NCBI GenBank assembly: GCA_017623055.1
Contig: JAGAPX010000026.1
Coordinates: 1 to 64,000, forward strand
Direction of reading: 5' to 3'
Source: Phascolarctobacterium sp.
Lineage (GTDB): Bacteria; Bacillota; Negativicutes; Acidaminococcales; Acidaminococcaceae
Length of the DNA stretch: 64,000 bases
Of this stretch, positions 42,541-49,946 are shown in pieces (position 1 is the first letter of the stretch; each line of letters opens with the position of its first letter). The notes beneath the pieces are model-generated. The model made no database searches, had not been told where the DNA came from, and saw only the letters and a program-made list of their open reading frames with translations. Both the position numbers and the translations under genes were made by a program.

Positions 42541-44463
42541 ATGCTGCACTCTATTTATCCTTTTACCGCTGTTGTTGGACAATCGCAGGCAAAGAGGGTA
42601 ATTCTTATTGCGTTGGTTAATCCTCGTGTTGGTGGTCTTTTGATTGGCGGTCGCAAGGGCTCTGCCAAAACTACTTTAGTTCGTGCTGCGCAGGAACTTA
42701 TTGCACCACGCAAGATTATAGATTTACCTTTAAATGTAACCGAAGATATGCTCTTTGGTAGTATTGACATTGAATATGCCGTTAGTAAGGGAGAACGACG
42801 CTTCTTACAAGGTATCTTGGGTAGGGCTAATGATAATGTACTTTATATAGATGAAGCAAATCTGCTTCGCCAAGAACTCTTAACTGCAGTCCTTGATGCC
42901 AATACTGCAGGCTTTAACCATGTGGAGCGAGACGGGATTAGCTTTACTCACGAGGTTAACTACACTGTCATTGGCACTATGAATCCAGAAGAAGGAATTT
43001 TGCCGGGACATATCCTTGATAGATTTGGAATGTATGTGGATGTACAAGGCGAAGCAGAGATTGCTAATAGAGTAGAAATTATCAAACGAGCCTTGGCGTA
43101 TGGCAAAGACATTGCTAAATTTAGAAAGCAGTATGCCGAAAGCATTGTTGAGTTGCACGAACTGGTTAATGTTTCTCGTGAAACATTGAAGCAGGTAGAG
43201 GTTACTGAGGCTATGATGCAACTGGCGGCGCAAATGTGCGCTCAAGCCTTCTGCGCAGGACATAGGGCAGAAATTTATCTGCTTGAAGCTGCCCGTGCCA
43301 TTGCTGCTCTAGAAAAACGCACCTATATTTTACCGAAGGATATGCAAGAAGCCGCTGTTTATGTTTTGGCTCATCGCATGCGTACTCCGCCTGAAACTCA
43401 GGAAATGGAACAAGAGCAACAGCAAAATGAAGAGCCGGAAGAAAATCAAGAGCAGGAGCAAAATCAAGGCGAGGCTTCTGAACAATCTGATGAACTTCCT
43501 CCACCGCCTCCGCTGCCAGATAACGAAGATGATGGCAGTGACGAAAACAGTGATGAAAATAATGAGCAAGATGAGAAACAGGAAGAGGAGCAGAATAGCA
43601 ACCAGCTCGCTCCCGAAGAACAGATTGCTGATATAGATAGAACTTTTAAAATTCCCAAGCTTATCCTTGATATGGGGAAGAACACTACCTTGCGGAGAGG
43701 TAGCGGTAAACGGAGCACGACCAAGACTGATTTGAAGCAAGGTCGTTATGTTCGGGCAGAGCTTCCCAAAGCGAAGGTAGAGGATTTGGCTTTTGATGCT
43801 ACCATTCGTGCGGCGGCACCTTACCAAAGAATGCGCGAGGCAAATGGCTGTGCTTTGAACATTCAAAAAGAAGACCTGCGCCAAAAAGTAAGGGAGAAAC
43901 GCATTGGTAACACCTTCCTTTTTGCCGTAGATGCCAGCGGTTCCATGGGTGCGCGCGAAAGAATGCGTGCTGTAAAAGGGGCAATCTTTTATATGCTCCA
44001 AGATGCGTACCAAAAACGTGACCGAGTTGGCATGGTAGCCTTTCGTCGGCAAAAGGTAGAGGTGCTTTTGCCAATTACTAGAAGCGTTGACCTTGCCCAA
44101 AAATGTTTGGCAGAAATGCCTACGGGCGGGAAGACTCCTCTTGCTGACGGCTTGGCTATTGCGCTTTTAACCTTGGCAAGGATTAACAAAAAGGATAGCG
44201 AGCTGGAGCCAATCTTGGTTCTGGTAACTGACGGCAGGGCAAATGTCGTAGAAGGCAATGAAGACCCTGTAGCAAGCGCTATTAAAATGGCAGAAAAAAT
44301 TCGTAAAGCAAAGATAACATCCGTAGTCATTGACACGGAAAATGATTTCATAAAATTGGGCGTAGCTAAAAAGGTTGCCCAAGCTATGGGTGCAAGCTAC
44401 TACAGCTTGAATCAGCTTTCTAAGGAACAGATTTTAAGAATCGTTAGGAACTTGGGAGAGTAA
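42541..44463 (+). CDS. ChlD/BchD-like AAA+/von Willebrand A chelatase subunit
   Basis: The 640-aa protein has an N-terminal AAA+ domain with Walker A GRKGSAKTT (residues 37-45), a very acidic and Gln/Pro-rich linker (about residues 283-365) and a C-terminal vWA domain with MIDAS DASGSMG near 465. This is the ChlD architecture; unlike many ChlD proteins the Walker A looks intact. It bridges motor and substrate-binding subunits. SD AAAGGGG precedes ATG 42541. A parS-like sequence lies within the gene at 43170. Confidence 0.92.
   Translation: MLHSIYPFTAVVGQSQAKRVILIALVNPRVGGLLIGGRKGSAKTTLVRAAQELIAPRKIIDLPLNVTEDMLFGSIDIEYAVSKGERRFLQGILGRANDNVLYIDEANLLRQELLTAVLDANTAGFNHVERDGISFTHEVNYTVIGTMNPEEGILPGHILDRFGMYVDVQGEAEIANRVEIIKRALAYGKDIAKFRKQYAESIVELHELVNVSRETLKQVEVTEAMMQLAAQMCAQAFCAGHRAEIYLLEAARAIAALEKRTYILPKDMQEAAVYVLAHRMRTPPETQEMEQEQQQNEEPEENQEQEQNQGEASEQSDELPPPPPLPDNEDDGSDENSDENNEQDEKQEEEQNSNQLAPEEQIADIDRTFKIPKLILDMGKNTTLRRGSGKRSTTKTDLKQGRYVRAELPKAKVEDLAFDATIRAAAPYQRMREANGCALNIQKEDLRQKVREKRIGNTFLFAVDASGSMGARERMRAVKGAIFYMLQDAYQKRDRVGMVAFRRQKVEVLLPITRSVDLAQKCLAEMPTGGKTPLADGLAIALLTLARINKKDSELEPILVLVTDGRANVVEGNEDPVASAIKMAEKIRKAKITSVVIDTENDFIKLGVAKKVAQAMGASYYSLNQLSKEQILRIVRNLGE
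43170..43185. other. parS: parS-like site inside the chlD-like gene, one mismatch
   Basis: TGTTTCTCGTGAAACA differs from consensus at one central base and lies in coding sequence (NVSRETL). Central changes may weaken ParB binding. Confidence 0.45.
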
Positions 44464-44471
44464 AGCAAAAA

Positions 44472-44509
44472 ACACCTCACCAACCGAAATGGTTGGTGGG
44501 GTGTTTTTC
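44472..44509 (+). terminator. Terminator of the nifH-like/chelatase operon
   Basis: ACACCTCACCAACC (44472-44485) / GGTTGGTGGGGTGT (44491-44504), then T5. Confidence 0.95.
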
Positions 44510-44574
44510 TATGTGTGTTGATATTTTCCTTGTTTAAATTTATTGAAACTCATTACTAAAATAAATGATAAATC

Positions 44575-44597
44575 TTTTTGAGAACTATTCTCAAAAA
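44575..44597. promoter_or_regulatory. Fur-box-like palindrome upstream of receptor 3
   Basis: TTTTTGAGAA-CTA-TTCTCAAAAA is a perfect 10-bp inverted repeat. Its core TGAGAACTATTCTCA resembles the 7-1-7 Fur box (TGATAATNATTATCA). It lies 4 bp before the -35 of promoter P9. Confidence 0.5.
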
Positions 44598-44601
44598 ATG
44601 C

Positions 44602-44632
44602 TTGCGTGTATAGTAACTATATAGTTTAGAAT
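44602..44632 (+). promoter_or_regulatory. MerR-type promoter P9 (19-bp spacer)
   Basis: TTGCGT (44602-44607), 19 bp with GTAACTATATAGTT, TAGAAT (44627-44632). Confidence 0.85.
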
Positions 44633-44647
44633 TTCAAGTAAGTAATG

Positions 44648-44680
44648 CACGACCATGCAAGACTGGGTGCGTGAAAGGTT
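44648..44680 (+). ncRNA. Short form of the receptor leader hairpin (receptor 3)
   Basis: ATGCAC and GTGCGT flank GACC-ATGCAAGACT-GG, matching the inner hairpin of the other leaders (GACC, GAAAGACTGG) with a different but paired stem. The outer helix and CTCTCACA stretch are missing. Confidence 0.5.
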
Positions 44681-44705
44681 AAGTATATTTTTGGGAGATG
44701 ACGTA

Positions 44706-46742
44706 ATGAAAAAGATGACTAAAGCTATGTTGATGACAGCGCTTATTTTAGGCTCTGTATCAATGGGAACTGCAGTTGAAGCAAATGAACTCAACACTTT
44801 TGCTTTGGATGAGTATGTTGTTACTGCAACCCGTTATGAAAAGAAAGCTGTAGATGTAGCAGCTTCTGTTGAAGTTTTTGACCAAGAAAGATTGCAAGCA
44901 ACTGGTGCAAGCAATTTGTACGAAGCAATGCAATATGGTACTGGCTTATTGGTTAATCAATATGGCAGTGGTGGTTCTTCTATGGGTAATATGACCAGTA
45001 AAATTGTTATTCGTGGAAATACTAATGGTACACTTGTTCTTGTAAATGGTATGCCTATTAATTTGCGTGGCACTTACGATTTGAATGATATTCCCATTGA
45101 AAATATTGAACGTGTAGAAATTGTACGCGGTGGCGGTTCTGTTCTTTATGGTAGTGATGCAACTGGTGGTGTAATTAACATCATTACTAAAAAAGAACGT
45201 CAAAACTTTGTGAAAGCTGCTGTCGGTAACTTTGGACAACAAGAATACGTTGCTTCTGTGCAAGCAGATAAGCTTGGCTTTAGTTACAAATACTCCAAAT
45301 GGGGTAGCGTAAATGATATGGGATGGAATAAAAGCGATAAACTTTTTGACAGAAGTTGGAAAGGACCGGAAAATAATAACTTTGATTTAACATATAAATT
45401 TAACGATAGACTTTCTCTAATGGCATCCCATAATGAGTCCAAATATAATTACCTTACTACATTTACTAAATCTACCAGGATGGGTTTTACACCTGCAAAT
45501 GACACTAAACAAGAAGTTAAGAGAAATAATATTCAGCTGACATATCAAGACAATGGATTCAAAGCTACAGCTTATTATGTTGATAGGGATAGAGAGAAAT
45601 ATGGTAATCTGTTAGAAGACGGAAGATTTTATAATCATGATGATGAACTGTCTAAAAATTATGGTTTAGATGTTCAAAAATCTATTGATATGAAAGATGC
45701 TACATTTTTGATTGGTGCAACTTATCAAAGTGAAAATTACAAATCGGAAGAAGAAAGTCAAGCTTATAAATACGAAAGCGATACAAGTACTAAAATCGTA
45801 AAAGATCCTGACGAAGGTGGTGTGGAGGGTTATACAACAGATTCAACTAAAGGAAATCAAAGCAGAGATAACTATTCTATCTATATGCAATATGATAAAA
45901 AGTTGAGTAAAGCTAATAGTATTATTCTGTCTGCACGTGAATCTTGGACAAATAACTCTCCTACTGGTGACGAGTTTGATAATTTTAGCGGACAAGTACA
46001 ATTCATTCATAAATTAAATGACAATGAAAGTCTTTATGCAAGCGCAGGTCAATCTTTCAAAATGCCAACCTTGTATCAAAATTACAGAAATCAAGGTGCT
46101 GATTTAGAACCTCAAGAAGGTACACACTATGAAATCGGTTGGAAAAAGGATATTGATGATAATAGAAGTTTACGTGTAGCACTCTTTGATTATGAAGTAG
46201 AGAATAATATTAGCGCTAAAGCTAATGAAGAAACACATGAGTGGGAATACACTAATGAAAATATTAAGAATACTGGTATTGAGGCAGAATATGCTTTAGT
46301 TAGTGCTAAGGGTTTTGGTTATAATGTTTCTGCTTCTTATGGTAATCCTAAGGCTCAAAGTATTGATAAGTACGGTTATGATTTTGGTTGGCAAAAAGAT
46401 AATAATAAGTTTGAGTTGAAAGCTGGCTTAACTTATCGTATGGATAAATGGAAAGCTGCTATGAATGCTGCTTATGTATCTGGCAGGCATGGATTTAAAA
46501 CAACTAGTGCAAAATATAAAGATAATGGAAGCCTTAAAACACCAGCCAGTCTTAGCACTTTCGATGCAAAAGCTTATTTGCTCACTAACTTAAATATTGA
46601 ATACCAAGCACAAAAAGATTTAAGTTTCTTCGCAACTATTAACAATATCTTTGATAGAGATGACGTTGTATTCTATTCTGATTCCGCAGAATACTATTGC
46701 ACTCCTGTAAACTTCTTGATTGGTATGAAATATAGCTTCTAA
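44706..46742 (+). CDS. TonB-dependent outer-membrane receptor 3
   Basis: A 678-aa receptor with a signal peptide sharing the KAMLMTALI core of receptor 2, TonB-box-like FALDEYVVTATRYE, a plug with IRGNTNGTLVLVNGMPIN and IERVEIVRGGGSVLYGSDATGGVINIITKK, and a barrel ending in F. I start at ATG 44706 (GGGAG upstream); an upstream in-frame ATG at 44655 lies within the leader hairpin. It heads an operon with a binding lipoprotein, BtuD-type ATPase and exported CbiK, making a cobalt, corrinoid or porphyrin ligand plausible. Confidence 0.93.
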   Translation: MKKMTKAMLMTALILGSVSMGTAVEANELNTFALDEYVVTATRYEKKAVDVAASVEVFDQERLQATGASNLYEAMQYGTGLLVNQYGSGGSSMGNMTSKIVIRGNTNGTLVLVNGMPINLRGTYDLNDIPIENIERVEIVRGGGSVLYGSDATGGVINIITKKERQNFVKAAVGNFGQQEYVASVQADKLGFSYKYSKWGSVNDMGWNKSDKLFDRSWKGPENNNFDLTYKFNDRLSLMASHNESKYNYLTTFTKSTRMGFTPANDTKQEVKRNNIQLTYQDNGFKATAYYVDRDREKYGNLLEDGRFYNHDDELSKNYGLDVQKSIDMKDATFLIGATYQSENYKSEEESQAYKYESDTSTKIVKDPDEGGVEGYTTDSTKGNQSRDNYSIYMQYDKKLSKANSIILSARESWTNNSPTGDEFDNFSGQVQFIHKLNDNESLYASAGQSFKMPTLYQNYRNQGADLEPQEGTHYEIGWKKDIDDNRSLRVALFDYEVENNISAKANEETHEWEYTNENIKNTGIEAEYALVSAKGFGYNVSASYGNPKAQSIDKYGYDFGWQKDNNKFELKAGLTYRMDKWKAAMNAAYVSGRHGFKTTSAKYKDNGSLKTPASLSTFDAKAYLLTNLNIEYQAQKDLSFFATINNIFDRDDVVFYSDSAEYYCTPVNFLIGMKYSF

Positions 46743-46749
46743 AATTTCC

Positions 46750-46776
46750 AATGACGGCGCTTTGTGCGCCGTCATT
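46750..46776 (+). other. Intercistronic hairpin after receptor 3
   Basis: AATGACGGCGC (46750-46760) / GCGCCGTCATT (46766-46776) is an 11-bp perfect stem without a T-run. It fits an mRNA-processing or attenuation element separating receptor and binding-protein cistrons rather than a full terminator. Confidence 0.7.
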
Positions 46777-46823
46777 ACAACTTTTCTAAATCCATAAACG
46801 TGCTGACGAAAGATGTATATATA

Positions 46824-47783
46824 ATGAAGAAAACTTTGTTGTTACTGTTCTGTTTGCTTACTTGTTTTATAGTTGGATGCGCAAGTGAAAGCAAACCCCT
46901 TGAAAAAGAAAACAATGTTAAAGCTACTTATAGCGTAACTGATGATAGAGGCAAAGTCTTTGAATTTGCCAAGCCACCTACAAGAATGATGACCACAAGT
47001 CTTGCTTTCCAAGATATTCTTTTGGAAATGGTACCTGTGGAACATTTCATTGCCACTTCTGTTTCTGCGGCTGACCCTAATTATTCTATGACCGCAGAGC
47101 TTTCCAAGAAGATTCCCAATAAATATCGTCCTCGTATTACGGTGGAACAAGTTCTGAAATACAAGCCAGACCTTTTTATAACTACACCTCTTACCAATCC
47201 GGAGGTGAGCAGTACTTTGGAGAATATGGGCGTTAAGGTTTTTATGCTTAATCAAGTTGACACCTATGCCGATATTAAAAAGAGCATTACTAAATTAGGC
47301 GAGCTTGTTAATGAAAAAGAAAAGGGTGCTGCCCTAATTGAAAAGATGCAGGCTGGCGAAAAGGCTCTTGCTGAAAAGTTGGCAGTTATTCCCAAGGACA
47401 AGCAGAAGCTTGTGATACAGCTTACTTACAGCGGAACCTACGGAATGCTGCAAAATATTTTTGGTATGCTCTGCGATTTGGCACATGTGAAAAATGGTAT
47501 GGAGGTTATGCCTGTGCGTGCCAGCATGCCTGTGAGTAAGGAAAAGATTGTGGAACTGAACCCCGATGTTTTATTCTTGCCCTCTTGGGATGCTAAAGGT
47601 AGTCAAAATTCTGATACTTACTTTAACCAAATCGTCAATGATCCTGCTTATAAGGAGCTGACTTGCGTAAAGAACAAGGCAGTCTATAAATTTCCGGAAC
47701 GCTATCGCTACTGCACCTCTCAACATATTTTAGAGGGTGCTGAGTATATGGCGAAGCTTGTTTATCCTGAATACTTACACTAA
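46824..47783 (+). CDS. FecB/BtuF-type periplasmic binding lipoprotein 4
   Basis: A 319-aa lipoprotein (lipobox IVGC) of the metal-chelate class III family, with TYSVTDDRGKVFEFAKPPTRMMTTS, VEQVLKYKPDLFITTP and LNPDVLFLPSWDAKGS. ATG 46824 has only a weak SD (AAAGATG). It is adjacent to the BtuD-type ATPase gene, so this is the likeliest cognate binding protein of the FecCD transporter. It follows receptor 3 across a hairpin. Confidence 0.88.
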   Translation: MKKTLLLLFCLLTCFIVGCASESKPLEKENNVKATYSVTDDRGKVFEFAKPPTRMMTTSLAFQDILLEMVPVEHFIATSVSAADPNYSMTAELSKKIPNKYRPRITVEQVLKYKPDLFITTPLTNPEVSSTLENMGVKVFMLNQVDTYADIKKSITKLGELVNEKEKGAALIEKMQAGEKALAEKLAVIPKDKQKLVIQLTYSGTYGMLQNIFGMLCDLAHVKNGMEVMPVRASMPVSKEKIVELNPDVLFLPSWDAKGSQNSDTYFNQIVNDPAYKELTCVKNKAVYKFPERYRYCTSQHILEGAEYMAKLVYPEYLH

Positions 47784-47797
47784 TGGGAGTTAATTTT

Positions 47798-48631
47798 ATG
47801 TCTGATGGTGTTATCGAACTTAAAAATTTAACTATTGGTTATGGCGAGCGCCATGTGCTTTCTGATGTTAATGCTACCATTAAAACTGGCGAGATTGTTG
47901 GCATAATTGGGCGCAATGGTGCAGGCAAAAGTACTTTGCTAAAAACAATCCGTGGTATTTTGCCTAAACATAGTGGCGAAGTGCTGTTCTTCAATAAAAA
48001 ATTAGAAGACTACCACGAAAAGGAGCTTGCCTGTAAGGTTGCTTACCTGCAACAGCATGTAGAGGTTGGCTTTGGTTATACAGGTCAGGACATTGTGCTT
48101 GCTGGTCGCTACCCTTATATGAAATGGTACGAGAGTGAAAGTGAAGCAGATAAACAGCTTGCACTAGATTGCATGGACTACACTGGCACCTTGGAATTGG
48201 CAGATACTCCTGTTACAGAAGTTAGTGGCGGTCAGAAGCAACGTATTCTTTTGGCAAAGGTTCTGGCGCAACAGACACCCATCTTATTTTTAGACGAACC
48301 TACTACCGGTCTAGATATGGTGTATCAGGAAGAAATTTTTCGTTTTGCCAAGGAGCTTGCGCAAATGGGCAAGACCATTCTGATGGTAGTGCACGAGCTT
48401 AATTTTGCAGCTAAGTATTGCAGCCGCATCCTTCTTTTAGGTGAGGGCAAGCTTTTAGCTGATGCACCACCTGAAGCTGCATTTACGGAAGAACTTTTAA
48501 GTAGAGCCTACGATGCTGACATTCAGGTAACACGTAATCCGTTGAATAATAATTTGGAAATTACAACTAAGGTTAACGCTAAGGAAAAGGCCAAAGAAAA
48601 AACTTTGCTCCAAAAAATTTGTAACTTTTAG
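47798..48631 (+). CDS. BtuD/FecE-type ABC transporter ATP-binding protein
   Basis: A 277-aa ATPase with Walker A GRNGAGKST near residue 37, the FecE-type signature VSGGQKQRILLAKVLAQ near 145 and Walker B ILFLDEPTTGLD. The segment VGFGYTGQDIVLAGRYPYMKW is typical of metal-chelate importers. GGGAG precedes ATG 47798; an earlier ATG at 47783 abuts the binding-protein stop. The partner permease is at 35687 in a different MerR-controlled operon. Confidence 0.93.
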   Translation: MSDGVIELKNLTIGYGERHVLSDVNATIKTGEIVGIIGRNGAGKSTLLKTIRGILPKHSGEVLFFNKKLEDYHEKELACKVAYLQQHVEVGFGYTGQDIVLAGRYPYMKWYESESEADKQLALDCMDYTGTLELADTPVTEVSGGQKQRILLAKVLAQQTPILFLDEPTTGLDMVYQEEIFRFAKELAQMGKTILMVVHELNFAAKYCSRILLLGEGKLLADAPPEAAFTEELLSRAYDADIQVTRNPLNNNLEITTKVNAKEKAKEKTLLQKICNF

Positions 48632-48672
48632 TTTTACAGGCTTACTGCCTAAAATAAAAAGGAGTGATTTAG

Positions 48673-49677
48673 ATGAAATTGAATATGAAAAAAATGTTAG
48701 CAATGGGTTTATTGTGCATGGTAGGTTGTGGCTTTGCAGTTGTTGGTAATGCTGGTAGCTTCAAGCTTAGCGAAGATGTGAAGGCTCCAACCGTTGCTTT
48801 GAAGCAAGCTGCACAAGTTGGTCTGCTCACTCACGAAACTGCAGCGCTGCAAAACTTGGAAAATAAAGATGCCATTCTTGTAATGAGCTTTGGTACTACC
48901 GTTAAAGAAACCCGCGAAAAAAATATCAATGCCACCGTTAACGCAATTAAAGCTTTGTATCCTGATACCAAGGTTGTGCTTGCTTTTACCTCCCACATCA
49001 TCATCGACAGAGTAAAAGCTAACGAAGGCTTGGTTATCCCCACTCCGGAAGAAGCTTTGGCACAATTAAAGGCAGAAGGCTATACACGTGTTGCCATGAC
49101 TTCCTTGGATATTATCCCCGGTATTGAATACGATTACAAAAAAGCAGTGTTTAATCTGCATAAAAACGATTTCAAAAAGGTTACCTTTGGCACTCCGTTA
49201 ATGTACTGGCAAGGTCAAGAAGATAAAGACGATGATGTTGCTGAATCTATGCAAGCTCTCGCAACACAGTTCCCACAAGGAGGTAAAAAGGATGCAATTC
49301 TTGTTATGGCACATGGTACTCCTCACCCGGCAAATGCTTATTATGCAGTAATGCAAGATAAATTGAATGCTCTTGGTCATAACAATGCTTTTGTCTTTAC
49401 TGTAGAAGGTTGGCCTTCTTTCGAAAATGCTTTGGAAGAACTTAAAGAACGAAAAATTAAAAATGTAACCTTGATGCCGCTTATGATGGTTGCAGGTGAT
49501 CACGCCCTTAACGATATGGCTGGCGATGAAGAAGATTCCTTTAAATCTATCTTGAAAAAAGAAGGCTACAATGTTGACGTGTATCTCCACGGTTTAGGAG
49601 AAAACATCGCTGTCCAAAACCTTTTCGTGAAAAAAGCAAGCCAAGCGTGGGAAGCACTGCAAGGCGCAAAAGAATAA
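48673..49677 (+). CDS. cbiK: Exported CbiK-type anaerobic cobalt/ferro-chelatase
   Basis: A 334-aa CbiK-family protein. The N-terminal 28 residues form a signal peptide (hydrophobic core, cleavage near GNAGS), so it is periplasmic, like CbiK-P of Desulfovibrio. Core motifs are AILVMSFGTTVKETREKN, MAHGTPHPANAYYAVMQ and LMMVAGDHALNDMAGDEEDS, carrying the family's active-site histidines. CbiK inserts Co2+ into sirohydrochlorin in B12 synthesis, but periplasmic forms may handle haem or metal trafficking. Cobalt insertion for B12 would need a cytosolic enzyme. AAGGAG precedes ATG 48673. Confidence 0.9.
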   Translation: MKLNMKKMLAMGLLCMVGCGFAVVGNAGSFKLSEDVKAPTVALKQAAQVGLLTHETAALQNLENKDAILVMSFGTTVKETREKNINATVNAIKALYPDTKVVLAFTSHIIIDRVKANEGLVIPTPEEALAQLKAEGYTRVAMTSLDIIPGIEYDYKKAVFNLHKNDFKKVTFGTPLMYWQGQEDKDDDVAESMQALATQFPQGGKKDAILVMAHGTPHPANAYYAVMQDKLNALGHNNAFVFTVEGWPSFENALEELKERKIKNVTLMPLMMVAGDHALNDMAGDEEDSFKSILKKEGYNVDVYLHGLGENIAVQNLFVKKASQAWEALQGAKE

Positions 49678-49726
49678 ATTGTAGTTTGAAACAATCTGCT
49701 TGAGAATTGTTAGGTTAATAAAATTG

Positions 49727-49767
49727 AGCCCTCTATCTTTTGGATAGGGGGCTTAATTATTTTTCAA
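49727..49767 (+). terminator. Terminator after cbiK
   Basis: AGCCCTCTATC (49727-49737) / GATAGGGGGCT (49743-49753) with one wobble, then TAATTATTTTT. Confidence 0.88.
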
Positions 49768-49773
49768 AATCTC

Positions 49774-49804
49774 TTGCGTATACAACAACTATATAGAGTA
49801 GAAT
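49774..49804 (+). promoter_or_regulatory. MerR-type promoter P10 (19-bp spacer)
   Basis: TTGCGT (49774-49779), 19 bp with CAACAACTATATAG, TAGAAT (49799-49804). Confidence 0.84.
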
Positions 49805-49829
49805 AAGTATCGTATTTAATATGATAACC

Positions 49830-49916
49830 TTTCCTGATAAGAAATCATAAAAACTTCACTCTCACAAATTTTACTACAACCTTTCAAGATTAGGCGGTAG
49901 TGTTCTTAGCAGGAAA
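49830..49916 (+). ncRNA. Conserved 5' leader RNA of TonB receptor gene 4
   Basis: The outer helix TTTCCTG-A-TAAGAA (49830-49843) / TTCTTA-G-CAGGAAA (49903-49916) pairs 13 of 14 positions. ACTTCACTCTCACAAATTTT precedes the inner hairpin ACTAC (49873-49877) / GTAGT (49897-49901), a compensated change from ACTGC/GCAGT in leader 1. Confidence 0.72.
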
Positions 49917-49946
49917 TGTTTATAAAATCTTAAGGAGATGAAGTAA

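Noticed and set aside
43330-44100. 256-codon minus-strand ORF opposite the ChlD-like gene
   Set aside because: It is a shadow of the acidic linker and vWA domain; its product is low-complexity Leu/Ile-rich sequence without motifs.
36738-44463. Aerobic-pathway cobaltochelatase CobNST or photosynthetic Mg-chelatase
   Set aside because: The cbi genes in the window belong to the anaerobic pathway, where cobalt enters early, and no bacteriochlorophyll genes are present. Only the family assignment is kept.
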